A stretch of 64,000 nucleotides of DNA from Desulfopila sp. IMCC35006. GTDB lineage: Bacteria; Desulfobacterota; Desulfobulbia; Desulfobulbales; Desulfocapsaceae. Position 1 is the stretch's first letter, and each line of letters begins with the position of its first letter. Below the pieces are notes generated by a model. The model saw nothing but the letters and a program-made list of their open reading frames with translations, searched no databases and was not told the DNA's origin. The translations under genes were made by a program, and so were the position numbers. Positions 37,287 to 46,607 of the stretch are shown piece after piece. The stretch spans positions 124,001 through 188,000 of the forward strand of contig NZ_SWCM01000010.1 of assembly GCF_005116645.1 (NCBI RefSeq), in the 5' to 3' direction.

Positions 37287-37326
37287 AGAAACGGGCTGCA
37301 GAAAATTCTGCCGCCCGTTTCTATTT
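37287..37326 (+). terminator. Stem-loop after atpE
   Basis: AGAAACGGGC pairs with GCCCGTTTCT (10 bp), with an inner GCAG/CTGC stem, followed by ATTTTC. The short T-run makes it a moderate intrinsic terminator, or a stem that partly limits read-through to the next gene. Confidence 0.55.
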
Positions 37327-37367
37327 TCATGACCTTTGAATGTGATGAAAAAGTACGGAGACTCCCT

Positions 37368-38111
37368 GTGACCAGCGATTCTGATCAGCATATCGTCATT
37401 CATCCACGTAGAAATAAAAAAGAGCAGTTACTCCCGGAAAATGGCCTCTTGCTGGTCAATCCATCGGAGGCGTCTGAGTGTCTTGGCCGGATGAAGCAAA
37501 GCGGTGGGGCGAGTCGGTTCCTGTTTAATTCTGGTTTAGTTGTTGCGAACGATCCGCCATATTTTGCCGCAGGACCTGCAATCGGGGCACCCATGGCGGT
37601 ACTCACCCTGGAGAAATTGATTGCTCTCGGGGCAAAGAAGGTTATTCTTTTTGGTTGGTGCGGGGCAATTGCCCCCAATTTACAAGTCGGTGATATCATT
37701 GTCCCTGCCAGGGCTCTCTCCGGTGAGGGGACCTCTCGATATTATATAACGGACGCAACGCCAGGACCTGATTTGCACCTGAGCAGCCAGATAGTTAAAA
37801 TCTTGTCTGATAATAGCATCGCCGTTCATCGGGACTGTGTCTGGTCAACGGATGCGGTGTACCGCGAGGACAGGAGGATGTTGCATGGGCTGCGGCGGGA
37901 TCAAGGGGTGGGGGCAGTGGATATGGAATTTTCAGCTCTCTGCACCGTGGCTGCATTCAGGGGGATTGAATTTACCGCCATTCTTACCGTTTCAGACGAA
38001 CTCTGGGGCGATTCCTGGCGGCCTGGTTTTTCTAAAAAATTATTTATGGAACAGAAACAAGCCGCCCTCAAGTTGCTGCTTGCTCATCTTGGACATATTG
38101 GAGACAAATAA
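37368..38111 (+). CDS. Nucleoside phosphorylase family protein
   Basis: About 247 aa. Elements of the PNP/UDP phosphorylase fold: the GPAIGAPMAVLTLEKLIALGAKKVILFGWCG segment (read in parts), VGDIIVPARALSGEGTS, and VDMEFSALCTVAAFRGIEF, the substrate-binding ME pair with acid LTVSDELWG. It cleaves a nucleoside or a related compound (futalosine and 5'-methylthioadenosine are other possibilities); substrate unknown. Start: GTG 37368 has CGGAG 7 nt upstream. ATG 37329 is in frame but lies on the terminator stem and lacks a ribosome site. The stop codon overlaps the rimO ATG by one base. Confidence 0.82.
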   Translation: MTSDSDQHIVIHPRRNKKEQLLPENGLLLVNPSEASECLGRMKQSGGASRFLFNSGLVVANDPPYFAAGPAIGAPMAVLTLEKLIALGAKKVILFGWCGAIAPNLQVGDIIVPARALSGEGTSRYYITDATPGPDLHLSSQIVKILSDNSIAVHRDCVWSTDAVYREDRRMLHGLRRDQGVGAVDMEFSALCTVAAFRGIEFTAILTVSDELWGDSWRPGFSKKLFMEQKQAALKLLLAHLGHIGDK

Positions 38112-39445
38112 TGGCCCGTTTTCATCTCATCAGTCTTGGTTGCGCCAAAAATCTGGTTGATTCGGAGGTTATGCTAGGTTCAATGGCTGCCGGCGGTTGG
38201 GATCTGGTGGATGACCCACATGACGCGGACCTCCTGCTTCTTAACACCTGCGGTTTTATTCAGCCCGCCGTGGAAGAGGCCATAACCGAAATCTTTGAAC
38301 TTGTCAGGATTAAAGAAGACGCTCCTGAAAAAAAAATCGTGGTCGTCGGCTGTCTGGTGCAACGGTACCAGGAGAAGTTGACAGAGGATCTCCCGGAAGT
38401 TGACCTGTTTCTCGGTACGGAGGCGGCCGCCGATATTGCGGAGTATGTGGCGCTACTGGACCACGGTGATCTGCAGAGCAGGGTTGTGCTGCCAGACCGT
38501 ATCCTTATGTCCAGCACCACACCCCGTATCATCTCCACCCCGGTATTTCGCGCATGGATGAAAATAACCGAAGGCTGTGACAATAGATGTTCCTATTGTA
38601 TGATTCCGGCAATCCGTGGCCCGTTGCGCAGTCGGACCATTGATGATCTGGTGATTGAAGCGCAGAAGCTTCAGCACTATGGGGTGAAGGAGCTCTCGAT
38701 CATTGCCCAGGATAGTACCGCTTACGGCAATGATTTAGGCAGGGGACAGAATATTGTCAGGCTTATGGACCAGCTGCTAACTCAAACGTCAATCCCATGG
38801 CTGCGTCTTCTCTATCTCTACCCAACTGGTATCAGTGAGGAATTGCTGCAGCTGATGGCGAACAATTCCCGTATCGTGCCATATCTTGATATCCCGATGC
38901 AACATGTCAGCGACAGGGTTCTCCGTTCTATGAACCGGCGCTACACTTCAGAGCAGCTGTACGCAACAGTCAGTACAATCAGGAATATTCTTCCCGATAT
39001 AGCCCTGAGAACCACTTTTCTTGTTGGGTTTCCCGGGGAAACCGAATCCGATTTTCTTGAGATTGAAACGTTTTTAAAAAATACCAACATTGATCATGTC
39101 GGTGTATTTCCATATGCCAATGAAGAAGGCTGTCCCTCGGAGAACTTTGCCGGCCAGCTGCCGGAGGAAGTGAAACTGGAGCGGCGCGACTATCTCCTTG
39201 ATATTCAGTCCGACTTATCCGCATTAATCCAGAAGAAGTACATAGGCAGGATTGAGCCGGTCCTGGTCGAAGGGTTGAGCAGGGAAACCGATCTATTGCT
39301 GGAGGGAAGAACAAGATACCAGGCTCCCGAAGTTGATGGTTGTGTCTATATCAACGATGGGGTTGCCAATCCTGGTGATATAGTTCAGGTACGGATAACC
39401 GAAACGCAGATATATGATCTGGTCGGCGGGATTGTCGCAAGGTAA
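38111..39445 (+). CDS. rimO: Ribosomal protein S12 methylthiotransferase RimO
   Basis: 444-aa radical-SAM enzyme adding a methylthio group to Asp88 (E. coli number) of ribosomal protein S12. N-terminal cluster Cys C11, C47 and C81 (LGCAKNLVDSE, NTCGF, VGCLVQRY); radical-SAM Cys C156, C160, C163 (GCDNRCSYC); C-terminal TRAM domain (from about residue 375). The DSEVMLG element distinguishes RimO from MiaB. It overlaps the preceding gene by one base, indicating translational coupling. Confidence 0.95.
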   Translation: MARFHLISLGCAKNLVDSEVMLGSMAAGGWDLVDDPHDADLLLLNTCGFIQPAVEEAITEIFELVRIKEDAPEKKIVVVGCLVQRYQEKLTEDLPEVDLFLGTEAAADIAEYVALLDHGDLQSRVVLPDRILMSSTTPRIISTPVFRAWMKITEGCDNRCSYCMIPAIRGPLRSRTIDDLVIEAQKLQHYGVKELSIIAQDSTAYGNDLGRGQNIVRLMDQLLTQTSIPWLRLLYLYPTGISEELLQLMANNSRIVPYLDIPMQHVSDRVLRSMNRRYTSEQLYATVSTIRNILPDIALRTTFLVGFPGETESDFLEIETFLKNTNIDHVGVFPYANEEGCPSENFAGQLPEEVKLERRDYLLDIQSDLSALIQKKYIGRIEPVLVEGLSRETDLLLEGRTRYQAPEVDGCVYINDGVANPGDIVQVRITETQIYDLVGGIVAR

Positions 39446-39610
39446 AAAAGGAAGGAAGCGCGGCGCCCGGCGTATTGAAACAGCAGGCCACCTATATAAC
39501 GACAAAAGACGCCCCCCTGTGCACAAACAACGCCCAGCTTGCAGGGCAAGATTCCGGGCATTGTGAGTACGTATAGCCTGTTATATTATTTCTTAGCCTT
39601 GAAGGGTATT

Positions 39611-39641
39611 AAAAAAGTAACGGCTTTTTGTCACCGGGGCT
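39611..39641 (-). terminator. Possible terminator after the HU/IHF gene
   Basis: On the minus strand GTGAC, an AAAAAGCC loop and GTTAC are followed by a T6 run. The stem is only 5 bp, so this is weak. Confidence 0.3.
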
Positions 39642-39671
39642 TGATGAACGGATCCGGTATTTGCGGGCAGG

Positions 39672-39953
39672 CTATTTCCCGCTGTTAACTTTCTCCCGCA
39701 GTTCTTTGCCGACCTTGAAGAAGGGCAGTCTCTTGGGTTTAACTTGAATCTTCTTTCCTGTTTTAGGATTCCTGCCCTCGTATGAATCATATGTCTTTAT
39801 CACAAAGCTGCCAAAGCCGCGGATCTCGATACTCTCGCCTCTGGCGAGGGCCTCGGTCATAGTTTCGATGACAGTGTTGGTTATTGCAGCGGCTTCACGA
39901 TGCGGTACATTAATGTCCTGTGCCAATGCTTCGATGAGTTCTGATTTATTCAT
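39672..39953 (-). CDS. HU/IHF family DNA-binding protein
   Basis: 93-aa basic DNA-bending protein. It starts MNKSELIEALAQD, has the ESIEIRGFGSFVIK core and the arm signature GRNPKTGKKIQVKPKRLPFFKVGKELRE. The RGFGSF plus KPKRLPFFK pattern is closest to IHF-beta-like or HU members; without its partner it cannot be assigned. Lone gene with a 224-bp gap upstream. Confidence 0.93.
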   Translation of the reverse strand: MNKSELIEALAQDINVPHREAAAITNTVIETMTEALARGESIEIRGFGSFVIKTYDSYEGRNPKTGKKIQVKPKRLPFFKVGKELREKVNSGK

Positions 39954-40177
39954 ACATTGCTCCTGTTTCCGGAAATCAAATTAAGGGACTTCATTGATCT
40001 GCATTTGTACAATAATATTGGTGAGTAGTCGTGAAGCTTGTGTCTTTGTCAGATGGCTCAGTGGCTAAAAAAACATAAAAATCAATATGTTATGTGTAGG
40101 GAGAATTATTTTAAGTCGGACCCGCCAAGCTAACTATTTAGATTTAATCAGCTATTTGGAGATTTGTAAAGAAAATT

Positions 40178-40894
40178 CTATAAAAATATTTTATTTAATT
40201 CTGAAGGGTTAAGTTGTCTGTAGTCACCAAGAGCAATCCGTCCAAGAGTCAGTTTGCCATAAGCTGTTCGCTTAAGCTGAAGGACAGGATTGCCGATGAA
40301 GGCGAACATTTTTTTGACCTGCCGTTTTCTCCCTTCGTGAATGGTAATCTGCATAAGGCAGTTCCCGCCGATTTTGGCCTTGACCAAGACTGAGGCCGGC
40401 GCGGTCATTTTACCTTCCAGGAAAATGCCGCGTTCCAGCATTGTGATTTTGTCCCGTGGCGGACATCCTTTCACCAGTGCCTCATAGGTTTTATTGATTT
40501 CATGGCTCGGATGCTGAAGTTTCTGGGCAAAATCTCCATCGTTGGTGAGAATTAAGGCCCCTTCCGTGTCCAGATCTAATCTGCCGACGGGAAAAAGGCG
40601 GGCTTTGCTCGTTTTGATAAGGGTGGTGACTATCGGCCGGCCCTGAGGGTCGGCCAGGGTTGTGACATAGCCCTTCGGTTTATTCAGCAGGTAATAAACA
40701 AGCTCCTCCTCCGCCTCAACCTTTTTGCCGTCAAAAGTTATGGTGTGTTCGCCGGGAATGACCCGGATGCCCATTTCTCTTGTTATCACACCATCTATGG
40801 CAACTCGGCCGGCACTGATGAATTCTTCAGCCTTGCGTCTGGACGCAATGCCGCACTGGGCGATATACTTTTGGAGCCGTATTGAATTGTTCAT
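40178..40894 (-). CDS. Pseudouridine synthase, RluB/RsuA family
   Basis: 238 aa from the ATG that overlaps the ubiD stop codon (ATGA); an in-frame ATG is two codons earlier. An N-terminal S4 domain (IRLQKYIAQCGIASRRKAEEFI) and a catalytic domain with GRLDLDTEGALILTNDG (catalytic Asp), LNKPKGYVTT and EGRKRQVKKMF are present. Modifies a uridine in 23S (RluB) or 16S (RsuA) rRNA; the S4 start and EGRKRQVKKM favour RluB. Four-base overlap implies coupling to ubiD. Confidence 0.9.
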   Translation of the reverse strand: MNNSIRLQKYIAQCGIASRRKAEEFISAGRVAIDGVITREMGIRVIPGEHTITFDGKKVEAEEELVYYLLNKPKGYVTTLADPQGRPIVTTLIKTSKARLFPVGRLDLDTEGALILTNDGDFAQKLQHPSHEINKTYEALVKGCPPRDKITMLERGIFLEGKMTAPASVLVKAKIGGNCLMQITIHEGRKRQVKKMFAFIGNPVLQLKRTAYGKLTLGRIALGDYRQLNPSELNKIFL

Positions 40895-42669
40895 CGCCAT
40901 TCAGCAGGTATTATTTTGGAAAATTTATTGTCTACCAGCTCTTTCGTGGCTGTGTCTACTTCGAGAATTTCCGTGTACCATGGTTTCATTCGGCAATCTA
41001 TGGTAACTGGGGCCTGCAAGCCCACATGAAATCGGTTGACCGAGGTGGTTTTGCCATAAATATCCGCTGCCGGCTCAAAGCGGGTGAAAATAGACCAGAG
41101 AAATTCCTGGATCGAAACTGTCGTTTCGTCACAATTATCCACCAGCATAACCACTGGCCACTCCTGTAATTCGTTGCTTTCCGAGAGTTGCTGTGCCAGG
41201 TTTGGATTTTCGCCGTATGGACATCCCTGGACTACCAGTGTGCCGGGCAAAAACACGGTTGGTTTTATACAGCCGGCGGGAAGGGAGCCGGAAAATGTTT
41301 TTGGTAAATCCCGCTTTTTTTCTTTGCCCAGGCCAAGGAGCATGGCTTTGGATCCCTTGTTGACCGAAGGCCCCGTATAGTCAAGGGTGTCCTGGGAAAC
41401 GTTGGCGAAAACGAACAGGTCCTGCTGCCATTGTATCCGTTCGAGGACGTGGACCCATAATTTGGCAAAATCGGTGATGTCTATGTCACCATCGGTGACA
41501 ATGAGAAATTTCGTCAGGGACAGCTGTCCTTCGCCAAGCACCCGTAAGCCGCAGGCAAAAGCTTCTCGGGGGTATCGATTGGCAACCCTGGCTGCGGCCA
41601 GACAGTGAAAACCGGTTTCGCCAAAGGTCTTCAGCTGTTTGACTCCTTTCATCACCAGAGGGAAGAGCGGCGAGAGCAGATCCTGGAGAAAATCACCGAT
41701 AAAGAAGTCCTCCTGCCTGGGCCGGCCAACCACCGTGGCGGGATAGATCGCCTTGTTGCGGTGATAAAGATGACTCACCTGGAAAACCGGATAATCGTGC
41801 TGGAGAGAATTGTAGCCATAGTGATCGCCGAATGGACCCTCGGGATGACGTACATGCGGTGGTACCTGGCCTTTGATAGCAAATTCGGCATGGGCGACCA
41901 GTCGGTGCCCGCCTAAAGGATCATCGGTCATCCGCAGTTTGTCGCCGATCAGCAGAGAGGTGAGTATCAGCTCCGGCAAATCCTCGGGCAGCGGGGCAAT
42001 GGCCGCAAGCATGAGTGCTGGAGGCCCGCCGATAAAAAGAGTCAGCGGCAGAGGGCGATTCTGTTTTTCCGCGGCAAAGTAGTGGTAGCCACCTCCCTTA
42101 TGGATCTGCCAGTGTATGCCGGTTGTCACGTCGTCATATTTGTGGATTCGGTACATGCCGAGATTATGGCCTTTGCCGTCGGGATGCTCGGTGTAGACGA
42201 GGGGCAGGGTGACAAACGGCCCGCCGTCGCTGTGCCAGGAGGTGAGCATGGGGAGAGCGCTCAGTTTGGCAGGCATCTGGCAGTTTTCTAGAACAGGGCC
42301 TTTTTTATCAGTCTTCATGCCTATTTTCAGCCCATCGAGAAAAAGGCTCCGGCTGTCCCAGATTTTGCTGAGCGAAAGTGGCATGATCGATTCAGTGAGC
42401 CGGACTACGTCACGGACAAATTGCTGTGGCTTGCTGCCAAATGCCAGCTCTAATCTTTTGTGAGTACCAAAGAGATTTGTGGTAACCGGAAAATCTGAGC
42501 CTTTAACGTTGGTGAACAGCAGGGCCGGCCCACCAATGGCGATAATGCGGCGATGGATTTCGGCGATTTCCAGGTAAGGATCGACTTCGTCATCGATGAC
42601 GAGCAACTGACGCTCTTTTTTAAGTACTTCGAGGTAACTGCGAAGGTCGTAGAGTTTGGTCATTGGCAC
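40891..42669 (-). CDS. UbiD family decarboxylase
   Basis: 592 aa. UbiD enzymes use prenylated FMN to decarboxylate unsaturated or aromatic acids, for example in quinone synthesis. Family elements: LRSYLEVLKKERQLLVIDDEVDPYLEIAEI (in parts), GPALLFTNVKGS, NLGMYRIHKYDDVTTGIHWQ, the EFAIKGQVPP motif with acids for the cofactor site, and PEGPFGDHYGY. The start is GTG 42669 with AAGGAG 6 nt upstream; ATG 42663 is possible. No ubiX was seen nearby. Menaquinone or another substrate cannot be chosen from sequence. Confidence 0.87.
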   Translation of the reverse strand: MPMTKLYDLRSYLEVLKKERQLLVIDDEVDPYLEIAEIHRRIIAIGGPALLFTNVKGSDFPVTTNLFGTHKRLELAFGSKPQQFVRDVVRLTESIMPLSLSKIWDSRSLFLDGLKIGMKTDKKGPVLENCQMPAKLSALPMLTSWHSDGGPFVTLPLVYTEHPDGKGHNLGMYRIHKYDDVTTGIHWQIHKGGGYHYFAAEKQNRPLPLTLFIGGPPALMLAAIAPLPEDLPELILTSLLIGDKLRMTDDPLGGHRLVAHAEFAIKGQVPPHVRHPEGPFGDHYGYNSLQHDYPVFQVSHLYHRNKAIYPATVVGRPRQEDFFIGDFLQDLLSPLFPLVMKGVKQLKTFGETGFHCLAAARVANRYPREAFACGLRVLGEGQLSLTKFLIVTDGDIDITDFAKLWVHVLERIQWQQDLFVFANVSQDTLDYTGPSVNKGSKAMLLGLGKEKKRDLPKTFSGSLPAGCIKPTVFLPGTLVVQGCPYGENPNLAQQLSESNELQEWPVVMLVDNCDETTVSIQEFLWSIFTRFEPAADIYGKTTSVNRFHVGLQAPVTIDCRMKPWYTEILEVDTATKELVDNKFSKIIPAEWR

Positions 42670-42672
42670 GGC

Positions 42673-42921
42673 TTACTCCTTGTGCTCGTGGTGGTGGTCG
42701 TCGCCAAGAAACAAACGATGATACTCATTCTCGTTCAGATGTTTTCTTAACAGGTCCATAAAATGATCAACAAAACCGATGATCTCTTCGCGGGAGAGTC
42801 GTGCGGCAAATATCCTGGAAAATTCCTCCTGTCCGCCAAGCCTGAGAAAATCGGCAAGCGATTGGCGATCAATTTCCTCGGTCAGGCCAAAACATATTTT
42901 TGCTGGATCGGGCTTTGTCAT
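42673..42921 (-). CDS. Small hypothetical protein with His-rich tail
   Basis: 82 aa, not recognised. It has one Cys (C10), a helical middle (SLADFLRLGGQEEFSRIFAA and FVDHFMDLLRKHL in parts) and a C-terminal tail GDDHHHEHKE that could bind a metal. It ends 3 bp before the ubiD start codon, so it is certainly co-transcribed, and 38 bp follow the UPF0047 gene. Confidence 0.65.
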   Translation of the reverse strand: MTKPDPAKICFGLTEEIDRQSLADFLRLGGQEEFSRIFAARLSREEIIGFVDHFMDLLRKHLNENEYHRLFLGDDHHHEHKE

Positions 42922-42959
42922 GAGTATTCAAATAGGCGTTACTCCCGTTTATTACGGGA

Positions 42960-43379
42960 TCAGGATGTGGGTTGTACCGGGTCCGGGATAATTTTCCAGT
43001 GTACTGAACGGGTCCGTGGTCCGTCGTATTCACAAAAAAAGATCTTCTGCCAGGTGCCGAGCTGGAGCCTGCCTTTGTCAATATGCAGGGTCAGCGCACT
43101 GCCGGTGAGCAGGGTCATCAGGTGCGCCGGCGAATTGCCCTCTCCATGTCTGTACGGCAGATTATTGGGGACAATATGCTGAAGACCCATAATAATATCA
43201 CGACAGACATCGGGGTCCGCACCTTCATTGATGGTCAAACCGGCGGTGGTATGCGGATTGAAAAGATAGAGTATCCCTGAAAAAACTGAAAGATTACGGA
43301 TAATATTATCAATTTCTGCAGTGATACTGATCATTTCCATTTGCGCTGATGTCGTGATTTTCAAGGTGCCAGTAACCAT
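42960..43379 (-). CDS. UPF0047/YjbQ family protein
   Basis: 139 aa, typical length. Conserved segments: NPHTTAGLTINEGADPDV and HGEGNSPAHLM, whose His residues form the metal site seen in family structures, and GTWQKIFFCEYDGPR. Reported as a weak, probably secondary, thiamine-phosphate synthase activity in some members; real role unclear. First gene of the minus-strand series ending in the pseudouridine synthase. Confidence 0.92.
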   Translation of the reverse strand: MVTGTLKITTSAQMEMISITAEIDNIIRNLSVFSGILYLFNPHTTAGLTINEGADPDVCRDIIMGLQHIVPNNLPYRHGEGNSPAHLMTLLTGSALTLHIDKGRLQLGTWQKIFFCEYDGPRTRSVHWKIIPDPVQPTS

Positions 43380-43696
43380 TTATTTCTCTCCTCAAGGCAC
43401 AATAGAGACCGGAACTGAGCCTCAGCTCTATCCGGCCAGCACTAGAATACGCCATTACTTCCTGAAAATCCAAGATAATAGTCCACTGAATAGTCATCTA
43501 ATACATATCAAGTCAACTATAGGATCTATTTACTGGTCGGTCAATCACGGGCAACAACCGCAAACGAAAGGGGGGGATTGGTCATTTCGCACGCTTGACA
43601 TCGGTCTTTTTACGAATACTATACTTACTTGTATGTAGTGAAAATGACATTCTGAAAGATGGGAAAATGCAAGAAAAGTGAGGGATTCGAACTACA
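43380..43696. other. Divergent intergenic region before glgA
   Basis: 317 bp between two divergent genes. It holds one interrupted stem-loop, CCGGA-GAGC / GCTC-TCCGG (43409-43435), about 30 nt upstream of the UPF0047 start. AT-rich sequence near 43612-43650 could carry the glgA promoter. No ORF or RNA gene recognised. Confidence 0.4.
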
Positions 43697-45322
43697 ATGG
43701 CGAAGCAGGAACAACAGATAAAACATATCTGGATGCTCAGCAGGGAATATGGAAATCTTGCCGGGGCAGGCGGTGTCAAGGATGTTGCCTGTCAGTTGGC
43801 GGAAAGTCTTGCTCGCTGGACTGGACGATCCGTCAATGTCGTGCTGCCCTCTTATGGTTTTCTCGATCCTCCAGCCCTGGGCTTTCAGCCGGTAACAGAT
43901 CCTTTATGCCCGGACCGACTTTTTCGTCTGCAGATCGCCATGCATCTGCCTGATGCCTACGTCCTGGAGGAAGTCGGCTATTATTATCAAAAGATCAACC
44001 GAGTGCATGTCTACCTGGTCGATGCTGAGCGTTTTCGCCAGAAATCAGCGGTCTATACCTATACCGAAGATGATGAAAAGGTTGCGTCCTGGCAACAAAA
44101 GGCCATGGGCCACCATGACTATTTTGCCATGAATCTTCTGCACCAGAAGGCGGCACTGGAGCTCATGGTATGTCTTGATGCAAAACCGGATATCATCCAC
44201 TGCCATGATGGACATACCGCAATATTGCCGGCACTTATCCGTGAAAAATCAGGCTATCACAGTTATTTCAGAGCAACGGGTTTTCTGGTAACCATACACA
44301 ATGCGGGTATTGGCTATCATCAGGAAGTGGCGGATATTCCCTACGCCACTTCCATTACTGATTTGCCGAATCAGATCATTAATGCCAACCTGCTTGATGG
44401 TAAATTTGATCCTTTTCTGGTGGCTGGAGGATACGCGGTTCTCAATACGGTCAGTGAAAACTATGCGAGGGAGCTGCAGGAAACCGCCAATGACAGGCTG
44501 ACGGGCTGGTTGGGGCATGAATTAAAAAGACGCAATATCATATTAGAGGGGGTGACCAATGGAATTGACCCGGCCGCCTTTTCCTCTGCTGTCATTGCCG
44601 GGGATAATAGGGAGATGCTCTTTGATCCCGGTGCTCCGCACGATACACTCTCTGGTAAATTGTGCTGCAAAGCTGCACTGCTGGCTGAAATCGCCGGCGG
44701 TGGCGCAATACCCGGAATACACCGCTACGGCACCCTGCAGAACAGTGTGGAGTATCCTCTTTTTACGTTTATCGGCCGTCTCAGTGAGCAAAAAGGGATC
44801 GATGTCCTGCTGGAGGTGATGGAGGTCTTTCTGGAAAAAAATGCACACTGCCAGTTGCTGGTTCTTGGCAATGGCGACAGCAGCTTTGAATCCCGGCTGA
44901 TTGCGCTGACCGAAAGTGGGCGACTGCAGGGCAGAATGTGTTTTCTGCAAGGTTTTAGTCCGCACCTGGCCAATAGAGTATTCGCTGCCGGTGATTTTTT
45001 TGTTATTCCCTCAAAATACGAACCCTGCGGGTTGACGGACTTTATTGCCCAGCTGTTCGGCAATATTCCGGTGGTGCACCATGTCGGCGGACTGGTAAAG
45101 GTGCGGGATAAGGTCACCGGCATCGCCTATCGGGGAGATGCCCCGGATGATCTGCTTGAGGCTCTTGAAAGGGCCCTGATCCTGTACGATGACCTGGCGG
45201 CAAAGCGTACCATGCAGCTTCAGGCAATACAGGAGATCGAACAGAAATACACCTGGACGAATGTTATGCAAAAATATCTGGAACTGTACCGAGAGGCGAG
45301 AAGGAGGCAGATCTGCAGGTGA
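43697..45322 (+). CDS. glgA: Glycogen (starch) synthase, GT5 family
   Basis: 541 aa. Transfers glucose from a sugar nucleotide to alpha-1,4-glucan. N-terminal GT5 domain (REYGNLAGAGGVKDVACQLA) with the HCHDGHTAILPALI segment; C-terminal GT domain with FIGRLSEQKGIDVLLEV, IPSKYEPCGLTDFIAQLFG and VVHHVGGL. The usual KTGGL loop reads GAGGV here, G23 replacing the Lys that contacts the ADP-glucose phosphate in E. coli GlgA, so donor use may differ. GAPDH follows after 124 bp. Confidence 0.9.
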   Translation: MAKQEQQIKHIWMLSREYGNLAGAGGVKDVACQLAESLARWTGRSVNVVLPSYGFLDPPALGFQPVTDPLCPDRLFRLQIAMHLPDAYVLEEVGYYYQKINRVHVYLVDAERFRQKSAVYTYTEDDEKVASWQQKAMGHHDYFAMNLLHQKAALELMVCLDAKPDIIHCHDGHTAILPALIREKSGYHSYFRATGFLVTIHNAGIGYHQEVADIPYATSITDLPNQIINANLLDGKFDPFLVAGGYAVLNTVSENYARELQETANDRLTGWLGHELKRRNIILEGVTNGIDPAAFSSAVIAGDNREMLFDPGAPHDTLSGKLCCKAALLAEIAGGGAIPGIHRYGTLQNSVEYPLFTFIGRLSEQKGIDVLLEVMEVFLEKNAHCQLLVLGNGDSSFESRLIALTESGRLQGRMCFLQGFSPHLANRVFAAGDFFVIPSKYEPCGLTDFIAQLFGNIPVVHHVGGLVKVRDKVTGIAYRGDAPDDLLEALERALILYDDLAAKRTMQLQAIQEIEQKYTWTNVMQKYLELYREARRRQICR

Positions 45323-45446
45323 AGTGGCGATTGTGTGGCTTCTCCAAAGAAATGGAGAACTGGGTCAGTAAGTGTGCAGTATTCTGGCCGGAGATAACAA
45401 ATGATCCGCGTGGGCGGTTCGACAGGACAGCTAAGAGGAGAAGGAT

Positions 45447-46451
45447 ATGACAGTAAGAATAGCTATTAACGGTTTTGGCCGGATCGGCAGAAATATGTTC
45501 AGGGCGATCGATAAAGATCCGGCTTTTGCCGATATTGAAGTCGTAGCCATCAACGATCTGACCGACAATGCAACCCTGGCCCACCTTCTGAAATACGATT
45601 CGGTTATGGGTATTTTTCCAAAAGATGTCCAGAGCAATGAAAAAGGTATCATCGTCGATGGTCGGGAAATTGCCGTCTCCAGCCACCGGAACCCTGCCGA
45701 TATTCCCTGGGGGGATCTGGGTGTTGAATATGTTGCAGAATGTACAGGAATTTTCCGTGATGGGGAATCCGCCCATGGCCACATAGACGGCGGTGCCAGT
45801 AAAGTTATCATTTCTGCACCCGCCAAAGGCAATGTCAAAACCTTTGTGATGGGTGTCAATGAGGATGAATATGATGCGACCATCCATCATGTGGTTTCCA
45901 ATGCGTCGTGCACGACCAACTGTCTGGCCCCTTTTGCCAAGGTGATCCTCGACAAGTTTGGTATAAAACGGGGCCTGATGACGACCATTCATGCCTATAC
46001 GGGTGACCAGCGCCTGCTCGATTTTCCCCATTCCGATCCACGCCGGGCAAGGGCCGCAGCTTTATCGATGATTCCAACCAAAACAGGTGCCGCGGCAGCG
46101 GTGTCACTTGTTATCCCCGAGCTGAAAAACAAATTCGATGGTCTGGCCGTCAGGGTGCCGACGCCAACCGTGTCCCTTGTCGATGCGGTAATGGAAGTTG
46201 AAAGGGAAACAACCGTAGACGAGGTGAACCAGGCCCTCAAAGCGTCAGCGAACAGATATCTCGGCTATACCGATCTGCCGCTTGTCTCCATTGATTTTCA
46301 GGGAGATCCCCGCTCTTCAATCATTGATGCCCAGTCAACCAAAGTTATCGGAACTTCGGTCAAGGTGATGAGCTGGTACGATAACGAATGGGGATACTCA
46401 AACAGAATGCTTGATCTCATCCTGCACATGGAGGCCAATAAGGCACTCTGA
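45447..46451 (+). CDS. gap: Glyceraldehyde-3-phosphate dehydrogenase, type I
   Basis: 334 aa. Oxidises and phosphorylates glyceraldehyde 3-phosphate with NAD in glycolysis, or reverses this in gluconeogenesis. Nucleotide site INGFGRIGRNMFRA, catalytic C155 in SNASCTTNCLAP, HAYTGDQRLLDFPH, and RAAALSMIPTKTGAA. AGAGGAGAAGG precedes the ATG. A terminator follows 25 bp after the stop codon, so it ends the glgA-gap unit. Confidence 0.97.
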   Translation: MTVRIAINGFGRIGRNMFRAIDKDPAFADIEVVAINDLTDNATLAHLLKYDSVMGIFPKDVQSNEKGIIVDGREIAVSSHRNPADIPWGDLGVEYVAECTGIFRDGESAHGHIDGGASKVIISAPAKGNVKTFVMGVNEDEYDATIHHVVSNASCTTNCLAPFAKVILDKFGIKRGLMTTIHAYTGDQRLLDFPHSDPRRARAAALSMIPTKTGAAAAVSLVIPELKNKFDGLAVRVPTPTVSLVDAVMEVERETTVDEVNQALKASANRYLGYTDLPLVSIDFQGDPRSSIIDAQSTKVIGTSVKVMSWYDNEWGYSNRMLDLILHMEANKAL

Positions 46452-46476
46452 TAACGTGCAGCAAATAAGCATGCAG

Positions 46477-46519
46477 AAAAAAGCGTCATTGGGGGGTCAC
46501 TTCAAAGGCGCTTTTTTTT
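46477..46519 (+). terminator. Terminator after gap
   Basis: AAAAAAGCGTC pairs with GGCGCTTTTTT (11 bp, one G-U), 19-nt loop, with a T8 run. Near-symmetrical A and T tracts. Confidence 0.7.
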
Positions 46520-46607
46520 ATCTCTTGCGAATGGAGGGGGGTATTCATTATAGTCAGGTATCGATTTCCATGGGGCGATCAACTTTGTGAAGGGTTAATA
46601 AACGGAT

